DNA from: UBA6016 sp041915365
GTDB taxonomy: Bacteria; Campylobacterota; Campylobacteria; Campylobacterales; UBA6016
Length of the DNA: 64,000 nucleotides
Assembly (NCBI GenBank): GCA_041915365.1
Contig: JAYSBP010000013.1
Coordinates: 4,426-68,425, forward strand
Reading direction: 5' to 3'
Below the pieces are notes generated by a model, which was given only the letters and a program-made list of their open reading frames with translations, was not told the DNA's origin and did not search any database. Position 1 is the first letter of the stretch, and the number at the start of each line of letters is the position of its first letter. Both the position numbers and the translations under genes were made by a program. Below are positions 53,120-60,926 of this stretch, piece after piece.

Positions 53120-55061
53120 ATACCGCCCCTTCGTCGTTGTTGTAGGCTTTGATTTCTCCTCCGTGTTTTTTGACTATTAGAGAGCTTAGCCATAGGCCAA
53201 CCCCGCTCCCCTCATCCCCTTTTGTGCTAACCCTGTGTTCAAATAATTTTGTCGGCAGCACGCTCTCGTCTATTCCGCCACCGTTGTCGCTTATTTCTAT
53301 AACAACGGATGAGCCATTTTTGTGGGCTTTTATCAATATCTCGCCGTTTCCTATTTTTGTTCTTAGGGCATCTTTGGCGTTTGATATTATGCTTAGCATG
53401 GCTTGTGAAAGCTCATTTTTATAGCCTTTTACGATTAGTCCGTCCTCAATATCTTTGATTAGCTCTATGTTGTTATGTCGTAGCTGTTTTGCATACATAG
53501 TCTCGACCCAATCGGCGATAGCGCTTATTTTGACCTCTTCCGCCTCTCTTGAAGGCTTCATAAAATCCCTAAAATCGTCAATCGTCTGCCCCATAAACTG
53601 AATATGCGCTCTAAAGTTCGTCGCAAACTCATTTAGCTCATCTTTGCCAAGCTCTCCATACTCTTGCTGCATACAAAGCTCGTCAACCATAATCATCAGC
53701 GACGAGAGTGGCTGTTTCCACTGGTGCGCCGTCGTATCAATCATCTCCCCCATCATCGCCATCTTGCTTTGCTGTATCACCAAAGCCTCTTGTTCCACTC
53801 TGCGCCCAGCTTCTTTTTCAACCCTGTCTTCAAGCGTTCTATTGAGTTCCACAAGCTCTTTTGCATGAGACTCGATTTTGTTGTTCATAGCCGAAAACAG
53901 CCCCATTATTTTCTTATCAACTAGCACACCGACAACAAAAACAACGATGGATAACAACGCAAGAAGTCCAGCCAAAATAACGGTGTCATTCATTATTTTT
54001 TGCCGAAATTCTTCTTCTCTTCTTTCTATCTCGTCGTTGATTTTTCCGGAATAAAGGCCGCTTCCTATCTTCCATCCCCAATCGTCAACCATCTTGCAAT
54101 AGGAGATATGCGGCATATCCTTATCCATTTGCACTTCGTGCCATATATATTCGACATATCCCCCGTTTTTTGATGATTTTGCGGCTTTTAGCTGCTCTTT
54201 GATTATTTTGACACCGTTTTTGTCCGTCATATCGCCAACATATTCAGGCTTTGCTAGTTTTACACCATTGAGGATAAGGGCATATCCGTCTTCCGTATCA
54301 ACAAATATGTAGTTATTATCGAACCTAAGCATAGAGAGTGCTTCTAGCACCTCACTTTGAAGCTTTCTCGTGTATTCATCCAAAAACACTGCGCTACCGA
54401 AATACCAGCCGTAATGCCCAAAGTCTTTCACATACGCAAGCTGTTCAAAACGCTTTTTTGGGTCTTCTCCGGCCTTTGCGTAATAATCCCGCAGATACCC
54501 CTCTTTGTATCTTTTAACGTATTCGGTTTGTTTTTTGACGGTATAGTTGCCCTCGCTATCCCTGAAATCACCTATATACTTGCCAACCATAGCGTTGTTT
54601 GATGGATATGTGATTGCCATATTATCGTAGCTTGTTATCCAAACGTACGATTTACCGTCGTCATATCTCATCTTCTCGAGTGCATCCACGATACGCTGTT
54701 TGATTGCGGCCTCAGACTCCTTATCTTTATATTTATCGTATATAAATTTTGCGGCGCTGTACGCCTCTTTGACTCTTGATTTTACCGTTTCTTGAAGTTT
54801 TGCATCCGACGAGTGCCTGATGCTTTGTATAAAGCTATAGGCTTGGTCTACTCTGCTTTTAAGTACGCTTTTTTGGAACTCTACATATTCTCTTTTGATT
54901 TTTGCATTTTCATCGTCGAAGGTTTTTATAGATGAGTAGTAGAAAAATCCGCTAATAACGGCAAATACGACGAAAAAAACGGCAGACATAAAGCGTATGC
55001 TAAATTTTCGTATTCCGTCTTGGTCTTGCAAAAAACCCTTAGTTATGTCGCCACCGAGCAA
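53094..55061 (-). CDS. Cache-domain sensor histidine kinase, HQWKQP type
   Basis: A 655-residue membrane kinase: TM1 (about 24-45), an outside region of about 310 residues containing two single-Cache-like modules (YVWITSYDNMAITYPSNN near 141; YIFVDTEDGYALILNG near 252), TM2 (about 362-385), coiled coil, dimerisation domain with TAHQWKQPLSSL and ATPase domain (SIISNAKDA, DNGGGID, SGVGLWLS). Cache modules usually bind small metabolites. It overlaps guaD, so a purine-related ligand is conceivable but unproven. No regulator gene is adjacent, so the partner is encoded elsewhere. Confidence 0.9.
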   Translation of the reverse strand: MLGGDITKGFLQDQDGIRKFSIRFMSAVFFVVFAVISGFFYYSSIKTFDDENAKIKREYVEFQKSVLKSRVDQAYSFIQSIRHSSDAKLQETVKSRVKEAYSAAKFIYDKYKDKESEAAIKQRIVDALEKMRYDDGKSYVWITSYDNMAITYPSNNAMVGKYIGDFRDSEGNYTVKKQTEYVKRYKEGYLRDYYAKAGEDPKKRFEQLAYVKDFGHYGWYFGSAVFLDEYTRKLQSEVLEALSMLRFDNNYIFVDTEDGYALILNGVKLAKPEYVGDMTDKNGVKIIKEQLKAAKSSKNGGYVEYIWHEVQMDKDMPHISYCKMVDDWGWKIGSGLYSGKINDEIERREEEFRQKIMNDTVILAGLLALLSIVVFVVGVLVDKKIMGLFSAMNNKIESHAKELVELNRTLEDRVEKEAGRRVEQEALVIQQSKMAMMGEMIDTTAHQWKQPLSSLMIMVDELCMQQEYGELGKDELNEFATNFRAHIQFMGQTIDDFRDFMKPSREAEEVKISAIADWVETMYAKQLRHNNIELIKDIEDGLIVKGYKNELSQAMLSIISNAKDALRTKIGNGEILIKAHKNGSSVVIEISDNGGGIDESVLPTKLFEHRVSTKGDEGSGVGLWLSSLIVKKHGGEIKAYNNDEGAVFEIVLPAC

Positions 55062-55113
55062 ACCGCTTCCTTGATATAATATTACTTCGTGTGACTATTG
55101 TATCAAAAAAAGC

Positions 55114-55923
55114 TCATCTTAAGGCCTCGTAAGCCTCCTTGATTTGTATAAACCTTGCGGACAGGCTTGCCCTCTCTTGTTCGCTTTTGTCTGCGTGCAA
55201 ATCTGGGTGGTATTTTTTTGCCAGTTCAAAGTATCGTTTTTTTATATTTTCAGGTGTTAGCATATCTCCAAGCCCGAGCAAAGAGAGCATCTTCGCCCTC
55301 TGAGTAGCCTGCGTATCCACATAACTTGAGCCAAAAGCGCAAATATCCGCCAAAAAACGCTCGAAATCGGGCCTAGAGTAGACTATGTCATAGCTCTCCA
55401 TCCCTAGAATTATCTTCTTTGAAAAAATCGATTTGATATAAAAAACACCGTTTCTGTCAAGCGAGCTTATCTTTAGCTCATACAATGTCTGATCCATCTC
55501 GCATCTGCCTTTGAGCGACGCCCTAATGTATGAAAAAAGAGGGGCTTCTCTGCCGTAGCATTTTATCGACAAAACGCCGCTGCTAAAGTAGGCATAGGCT
55601 TTTTTGACACTTAGCATTGCTGTCTTTGAGGTTATTTGGATATTTATAGGGAGGTCACACGAGAGAAACATCGATTCAAATAGATTTTTTCTATTTGAAG
55701 AGAGCTCTTTTGAGAGAAGATTTGCCGCCCACGTCAAAAATACTTTTCTCCTGTGCCTCTCGTTTTCTCTGGAGAAAATAAATATAGAGTGGCGCATAAT
55801 CATAGCCGTGGAGAAGCTTTTTTTGACTGTGTTTCTTAGATATTCCAAAAACCTATCGTCTGCATCAAGCCTCAAAACTATAGCACTAGAAGTAATCTTG
55901 ACCGAGGAAAAAGCGCCTGCCAT
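55114..55923 (-). CDS. DnaJ-like protein with C-terminal J domain
   Basis: A 269-residue cytoplasmic protein. The J domain is at the C-terminus (about 205-269) with TPENIKKRYFELAKKYHPDLH (HPD intact) and FIQIKEAYEALR, so it can stimulate an Hsp70 ATPase. The first 200 residues are unlike DnaJ: no G/F region, zinc fingers or substrate domain are visible. Such long N-terminal extensions occur in hypothetical DnaJ-domain proteins of Campylobacterota. The client is unknown. Confidence 0.87.
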   Translation of the reverse strand: MAGAFSSVKITSSAIVLRLDADDRFLEYLRNTVKKSFSTAMIMRHSIFIFSRENERHRRKVFLTWAANLLSKELSSNRKNLFESMFLSCDLPINIQITSKTAMLSVKKAYAYFSSGVLSIKCYGREAPLFSYIRASLKGRCEMDQTLYELKISSLDRNGVFYIKSIFSKKIILGMESYDIVYSRPDFERFLADICAFGSSYVDTQATQRAKMLSLLGLGDMLTPENIKKRYFELAKKYHPDLHADKSEQERASLSARFIQIKEAYEALR

Positions 55924-55969
55924 CCATAAAACCTCTGTTTTTGAGATATTAAAGCAAAAGATATTCCAC

Positions 55970-56737
55970 TTATTTTAGATACAGCTTGAAGGAGGCAAAA
56001 AAGATATACCAAGAGAAGTTGAGCCAAACAAAAAACAAAAATAACGTAGCAAATGGGCCGTATATAGTGCTATAAGACGCGCTAAACAAAACATAATAAA
56101 CAAAAAGTTTTTTGAATATCGAAAATACAAATGCCGTCAAAAGCGAGTATTTTGCCGCTTTTTTGATGTTGTGTTTTATTGGGGATATGACGACAAACAA
56201 AAGCAGCAACGCAAGCCACATTTGGGCAACTGAAGCTACAAAAGCCGCTATCCCAAAGCCAAGGAAACCACCCATCGCCTCAAATACGGCGCTAAGAGAG
56301 ACCGAAAAAACAGCAAATCCCATAATCCCAAAGTATTTCAAGAAACGGTTAAGTCCAAATGAGACATCATCTATTCCAGCCAACTTATGTATGCAATAAT
56401 CTAGCTGTTTGATAAATATAAAAACGGAGTAAAGCGCAAACACAACACCGAATATTCCTAGTTTTGAGGAGTTGTGCAAAAATACTTTAATGTGTTCTAT
56501 AATAGCATCGGCGCTTCCCTCAAAAAGATTTTCATACAAAAAATCCTGAAACAAGCTAAAGTAGTCAGCAAAGAAAGAGACGTTAACCGCAATAAAAATA
56601 CCAAGCATCATAAACGGTATAAAAGAAAATATGCTTATAAAACTCATAGAGCCGCTATATACGGCAATGTCCGAGCCAAAAAAAGAGAAGGCTCTGGTAA
56701 GAACCCTCTTATACCACTCTATTTGTATTTTTGCCAT
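55970..56737 (-). CDS. YihY/BrkB-family inner-membrane protein
   Basis: A 255-residue protein with about six hydrophobic segments and the family pattern: YSGSMSFISIFSFIPFM near 30, a cytoplasmic loop, and the C-terminal YSTIYGPFATLFLFFVWLNFSW, which matches the conserved Y-G-x-x-x-x-x-x-x-x-W-x-Y end. It was once called ribonuclease BN, but that assignment was wrong and the function is unknown (possibly transport). The ATG at 56737 lies within the end of the dehydrogenase gene (29-base overlap), so translation is likely coupled. Confidence 0.87.
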   Translation of the reverse strand: MAKIQIEWYKRVLTRAFSFFGSDIAVYSGSMSFISIFSFIPFMMLGIFIAVNVSFFADYFSLFQDFLYENLFEGSADAIIEHIKVFLHNSSKLGIFGVVFALYSVFIFIKQLDYCIHKLAGIDDVSFGLNRFLKYFGIMGFAVFSVSLSAVFEAMGGFLGFGIAAFVASVAQMWLALLLLFVVISPIKHNIKKAAKYSLLTAFVFSIFKKLFVYYVLFSASYSTIYGPFATLFLFFVWLNFSWYIFFASFKLYLK

Positions 56738-57671
56738 CAAAAAACGATTTTATATTTGTGGCGATACCGCCGACCAGCCTATCTCTAGCCTCTTTGCTTG
56801 CCCATGCGATATGCGGCGTAAGCGTTAGCTTTGACATATCTTTTACATCAAATAACGGCGATGACTGCGATATAGGCTCTCCGTCAAAAACATCCGTGAT
56901 GTAGCCGCCTATAGTTTTGCTATTTATCGCAAGCGCAACATCGGCCTCCACAGCTATCCCGCCACGTGCAAAATTCATCAAAATAGCGGTTTGCTTCATT
57001 TTCGCAAGCTCTTTTTTGTTGATAAGATTTTTTGTTTGTTCATTCAAAGAGCAATGAATAGAAACCACGTCACTCATATTTAATAGCTCGTCAAGCGATA
57101 CTCTCTTGTATCCTCTCTTGTCATTTTTGCCGCTTGTGGAGAAATATACGACTTTCATCCCAAAACTTCTGGCTATTTTTGCAACGCATTGCCCTATCTC
57201 ACCAAAACCGATAATTCCCATGGTTTTGCCGGATAATTCACAAAATTGCGGCGCCATACAGGTAAATGTGTCGCTTTTTGCATAATTTCCTTTTTTGACA
57301 TATCCATCAAAGTCAGAAATTTTTGAAACCATAAAAAACAGAGAGCTAAAAACTATCTGCGATACACTTTTTGTAGAATACCCTTTGACATTTGCAACAG
57401 CTACGCCGTGTTTTTCGCAACTTTTTAGGTCTATATTATTAACCCCTGTTGCCGCTACGCAAATCAGCTTTAGATTTGGCAAGGCGGATATTATCTGCTC
57501 ATCTATCTGCACTTTGTTTGTAATAATTATTTGGGCATCGACCGCTCTAGATACTACATCACCATTTTTGGTAAGCTCATAAACGTCTAGCTGAGTAAGC
57601 TTTTTTATTTTATCTAGCGCACTCCCGCCCAGCGTAGCATAGTCCAGCAATACCGCTTTTGGTTTTTTCAT
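56709..57671 (-). CDS. D-2-hydroxyacid dehydrogenase family protein
   Basis: A 320-residue NAD-dependent dehydrogenase of the glycerate/lactate/formate dehydrogenase family. NAD motif GIIGFGEIGQ near 153; catalytic Arg in NFARGGIAVE near 232, Glu in FDGEPIS near 262 and His in TPHIAWAS near 287. Substrates could be hydroxypyruvate, glyoxylate or a 2-keto acid. It overlaps cheB by four bases (ATGA) and the YihY gene, so it is expressed with the chemosensory operon, an unusual link. Confidence 0.9.
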   Translation of the reverse strand: MKKPKAVLLDYATLGGSALDKIKKLTQLDVYELTKNGDVVSRAVDAQIIITNKVQIDEQIISALPNLKLICVAATGVNNIDLKSCEKHGVAVANVKGYSTKSVSQIVFSSLFFMVSKISDFDGYVKKGNYAKSDTFTCMAPQFCELSGKTMGIIGFGEIGQCVAKIARSFGMKVVYFSTSGKNDKRGYKRVSLDELLNMSDVVSIHCSLNEQTKNLINKKELAKMKQTAILMNFARGGIAVEADVALAINSKTIGGYITDVFDGEPISQSSPLFDVKDMSKLTLTPHIAWASKEARDRLVGGIATNIKSFFDGKNTNRVV

Positions 57672-58705
57672 TTCATCTCTTCTGCCGTACGCACTATCGC
57701 CTCGGCTATTCTATCCAAATCGTATTGCCTCTCTACGCCGCCAAGCTCATAAGCTACTTTTGGCATACCGTAGACCACACAACTATCTTCGTTTTGACCT
57801 ATAGTTCTAGCTCCGGTCTTTCTCATGGCAAGCATACCTTTTGCGCCGTCCGCACCCATTCCAGTAAGTATTACACCTATTGAGTTTGCTCCCGCAGTTT
57901 TGGCGACGGAGTTGAACATCACGTCAACGCTAGGTCTGTGCCCAGATACTTTCTCCCCTGAGCCTATCTCAACAAAATACCTAGCCCCAGAGCGACGAAG
58001 AACCATGTGATAATCCCCTGGCGCTATAAGCACTTTGCCGACACCCAAAAAATCTCCGTTTTTTGCCTCTTTTACCTCTACGGCGCATATCTCGTTTAGT
58101 CTATCGGCAAAAGATTTTGTAAAATTCGGCGGCATGTGCTGCACTATGATAATCCCGGGGATATTGGCAGGCAACTTAATAAGAACATCTTTAATTGCTT
58201 CAGTACCGCCAGTTGAAGCCCCTATTGCTATTACTTTGTCCGTTGTTTCGGCTAGGGCGGAATAGCTGACTTTTTGCACCACTGCCGCACTTTTTTTGCG
58301 TATAACTTTCGCTTTTGCGGCAGCTTTTACTTTTGATATTATCTCTTCTCTGATATCGTCTATGCCGTCATAGATATTTGAGTGCGGCTTCGGCACAAAA
58401 TCAACGGCTCCGGCCTCAAGCGCTTCAAGGGTAGTAGCCGCCCCCTTTTGGGTAAGCGAAGATATCATCACGGCTGGGGTTGGCATATGTGCCATCAGCT
58501 TTTTAAGAAAAGTGATACCGTCCATTCTAGGCATCTCAACGTCCAAGCACACGACATCCGGACGTAGCTCAACTATCTTATCTCTAGCAACATAAGCATC
58601 CTGGGCGACACCGACAACCTCTATCTCTTTGTCCGATTCTAACACCTCTCTAACAACCGCTCTAGCCGTAGCGCTATCGTCTACTATCAAAACTCTAATG
58701 CTCAA
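57668..58705 (-). CDS. cheB: CheB methylesterase with receiver domain
   Basis: It removes methyl groups from, and deamidates, chemoreceptors. Residues 1-120 are a receiver domain (VDDSATAR, VVCLDVEMPRMDG with the phosphoacceptor). Residues about 155-345 are the methylesterase domain with catalytic Ser in IGASTGGTEAI, His in IVQHMPPNFT and Asp in LTGMGADGAKGM. Campylobacter and Helicobacter CheB, where present, typically lack the receiver; its presence here marks a conventional phosphorylation-controlled CheB. It lies two bases after cheD. Confidence 0.95.
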   Translation of the reverse strand: MSIRVLIVDDSATARAVVREVLESDKEIEVVGVAQDAYVARDKIVELRPDVVCLDVEMPRMDGITFLKKLMAHMPTPAVMISSLTQKGAATTLEALEAGAVDFVPKPHSNIYDGIDDIREEIISKVKAAAKAKVIRKKSAAVVQKVSYSALAETTDKVIAIGASTGGTEAIKDVLIKLPANIPGIIIVQHMPPNFTKSFADRLNEICAVEVKEAKNGDFLGVGKVLIAPGDYHMVLRRSGARYFVEIGSGEKVSGHRPSVDVMFNSVAKTAGANSIGVILTGMGADGAKGMLAMRKTGARTIGQNEDSCVVYGMPKVAYELGGVERQYDLDRIAEAIVRTAEEMK

Positions 58706-58707
58706 GA

Positions 58708-59175
58708 TTATTGTCCTCCACCTTGTCCAGCATATTTCATAAACACTTTACCAGTATCACTTCTCATCATAATACGTCGACCGCTCGCCCCGCCAGTATC
58801 CTCTGCGGTAACTTGTATTTTGTACTCGGCTAGTATCTCTTTTGCGGTTAGTATATTTCTCTTACCTATCATCATATCCTCCGAAGAAGATATATTGATG
58901 CTAGCTCCGCCGAATATTTTTGCCTCCATATTTGACGGATTACACCCTATATCCATCATGGATTGTATCATTCTAGGAACGGATACATTGCCGAATTTTG
59001 GACTTTGAAGCCCATTGCCGTTCCAAAGAGGCAAAAGATAGTGGTTCATCCCCCCGACCATCTTGTATTTATCGAACAGACAAACGGCGACGCAAGAGCC
59101 GAGAACGGTCGAAATCTCGGTCGGCGAAAAGCCTATATGTATCTGCCCTACATGAATAAAAACTTTTTCGTACAT
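58708..59175 (-). CDS. cheD: CheD receptor deamidase
   Basis: It deamidates glutamines of chemoreceptors and can bind CheC-type phosphatases. The 155-residue protein has the catalytic Cys/His/Thr layout of CheD: LGSCVAVCLFD near 27, GGMNHYLLP near 42 and the following KIFGGASI segment near 87, plus the C-terminal DTGGASGRRI. It lies 11 bases after the degenerate kinase gene and two before cheB. Confidence 0.95.
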   Translation of the reverse strand: MYEKVFIHVGQIHIGFSPTEISTVLGSCVAVCLFDKYKMVGGMNHYLLPLWNGNGLQSPKFGNVSVPRMIQSMMDIGCNPSNMEAKIFGGASINISSSEDMMIGKRNILTAKEILAEYKIQVTAEDTGGASGRRIMMRSDTGKVFMKYAGQGGGQ

Positions 59176-59186
59176 CCTAGACCCTT

Positions 59187-60077
59187 TTACATTTCAAAGG
59201 CGTCATCAAAATCTTCAAAAAGTATATCATTAGAGCCGCCACTGCCGCTACTGATGAGATCCTCGCTAGGTAGCGGTATAAATATTTTAAATTCTGTTTT
59301 TCCCTCTTCACTGTCATAATCAACATCGCCACCAAGGGCCTCAACAACTCCTTTTACCACACTAAGACCAAGACCAAGGCCTGTTTTTGCTCTTGTTGTG
59401 CCCTTGCTAAACTGCGTAAATCTGTTGTATACGAGCAGCTTATTTTCTACAGATATTCCCTCGCCGTCGTCTTTTACGTCAATATATAGGTTTGTGTCGT
59501 CGTTTTTGACCTCAACCCAGATATGACCATTTTCAAATGTATACTCACAGGCGTTAGATACAAGATTTAGAAGTATCAGATATATCTTTCCGGCATCGCT
59601 AAATACATCACCTTGCGTAGAATCTTTGAAATCTATTTGCAGATTTTTGTCTTTTATTAGATATATAAACGATGGTCTCACATCATCCATTATAGTCTCA
59701 AAATTGACTTTCATATAGTAATTTTCAGTCTTGCCCGCTTCTATTTCGCTTGCGGCAATAATATTTTTGATTTGGAAGTCAAGGCGTAATATCTCCATAT
59801 GAAGCATCTCGGTAAGCTCATGCGCTTTTTCCGGTTTTTTGCCAGATATTAGATGTCCGCATATATTAAGTACCGATGAAATAGGGTTGTTAAATTCATT
59901 TTTTATGAGCGATAGAAACTGGCTTTTTACGGAGTCAACTTCCATGAGTCTTTTATTGAGGTCTATGAGCTTTTTATTCAAAAACTCCATCTCGCCTAGC
60001 GTTTTGTTTTTTTCATCAAATCTTCTTTGTATCTCAGCCAAAAGCTCTATATCGCTTATTTTTTCTAGCTCTTCCAT
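59187..60077 (-). CDS. Histidine kinase-like protein with Asn in place of the phosphoacceptor His
   Basis: A soluble protein of 296 residues: N-terminal coiled coil (about 1-50), a HisKA-like helix hairpin and a full ATPase domain (NLVSNACEYT N-box, DDGEGIS G1-box, KTGLGLGLSVVKG G2-box), then an acidic tail. The H-box reads LIKNEFNNPISS; the expected histidine is asparagine (codon 59898-59900, AAT). It therefore cannot autophosphorylate in the normal way and may act as a phosphatase, ATP-dependent scaffold or kinase inhibitor. I prefer the ATG at 60077, six bases after GGAG; an ATG four codons earlier has no ribosome site. It is encoded inside the chemotaxis operon between cheR and cheD. Confidence 0.85.
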   Translation of the reverse strand: MEELEKISDIELLAEIQRRFDEKNKTLGEMEFLNKKLIDLNKRLMEVDSVKSQFLSLIKNEFNNPISSVLNICGHLISGKKPEKAHELTEMLHMEILRLDFQIKNIIAASEIEAGKTENYYMKVNFETIMDDVRPSFIYLIKDKNLQIDFKDSTQGDVFSDAGKIYLILLNLVSNACEYTFENGHIWVEVKNDDTNLYIDVKDDGEGISVENKLLVYNRFTQFSKGTTRAKTGLGLGLSVVKGVVEALGGDVDYDSEEGKTEFKIFIPLPSEDLISSGSGGSNDILFEDFDDAFEM

Positions 60078-60097
60078 CGCTCGCTCCATTTTGGTTT

Positions 60098-60925
60098 TTA
60101 GATTCTTCTATAAATTGATGATTTTATGAGCGCAAACTCATTTTTATTTTCCGTAATTGCCTCCGAATCCCCTATTATAAACGTAGAACCCTTGTTTATA
60201 AGCTTTGCAAAGCGTGATATAAGCGCTTTTCTCGTCTCAGAATCAAAATATATCATAACATTTCGACAAAAAATAATATCGAAATGGAATTTGAATACTG
60301 AAAAATTATCGTTTACAAGATTAAAAGTTCTAAACATAATCTTTGATTTTAAAATAGGGTCTATCTCGTACACGATGCCGGTCGGCGTCTTTTTTTGCGT
60401 AAAATTACGATGAACAACTGCTTTTTGCATGGACTCTATATCTTTTTCTCTATATTGCCCACGTATAGCCTTTTCCAAGGCTTTGTGCGATATGTCAGTT
60501 GCTAGTATTTTTATATCCCAACTATCAAAATCTTTTAGATTCTCTCTTAGAAATATCATAATAGAATAAGGCTCTTCACCACTAGAACAGGCGGCAGACC
60601 AGATCCGTATTTTTTTATTTGTTTTGGATAAAAAAATATCGCCCATATTCTCTTTAAGGTATGCCCAGTGATGAGGCGACCTAAAAAAAGAGGTTACGTT
60701 TGTAGATATGGCATTTATGAAAGTGGATATCTCCTCTTCTCCATCGGGAGAGCTTAGATACCTGTAGTATTCGGTAAAAGAACTCATTCCGAGCTCATGA
60801 AGTCTTTTATGAAGTCTCCCTCTTACCATTGTGGATTTTTGATCTGATAGCGATATGCCCACTCTTGACTTGACAAAGTTCCTGATTTTATCGAATTCTT
60901 CAGCAGTTATTTCGATATTTAACAT
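60098..60925 (-). CDS. cheR: CheR chemoreceptor methyltransferase
   Basis: It methylates glutamates of chemoreceptors with S-adenosylmethionine. The 275-residue length is standard. The N-terminal helical domain (1-75) ends at TNVTSFFRSPHHW, the substrate-contact arginine region; the Rossmann part has IWSAACSSGEEPYSI (SAM loop, near 110), ILATDISHKALEKA near 140 and FDIIFCRNVMIYF near 217. It lies one base after the cheA stop. Confidence 0.95.
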   Translation of the reverse strand: MLNIEITAEEFDKIRNFVKSRVGISLSDQKSTMVRGRLHKRLHELGMSSFTEYYRYLSSPDGEEEISTFINAISTNVTSFFRSPHHWAYLKENMGDIFLSKTNKKIRIWSAACSSGEEPYSIMIFLRENLKDFDSWDIKILATDISHKALEKAIRGQYREKDIESMQKAVVHRNFTQKKTPTGIVYEIDPILKSKIMFRTFNLVNDNFSVFKFHFDIIFCRNVMIYFDSETRKALISRFAKLINKGSTFIIGDSEAITENKNEFALIKSSIYRRI

Positions 60926-60926
60926 G

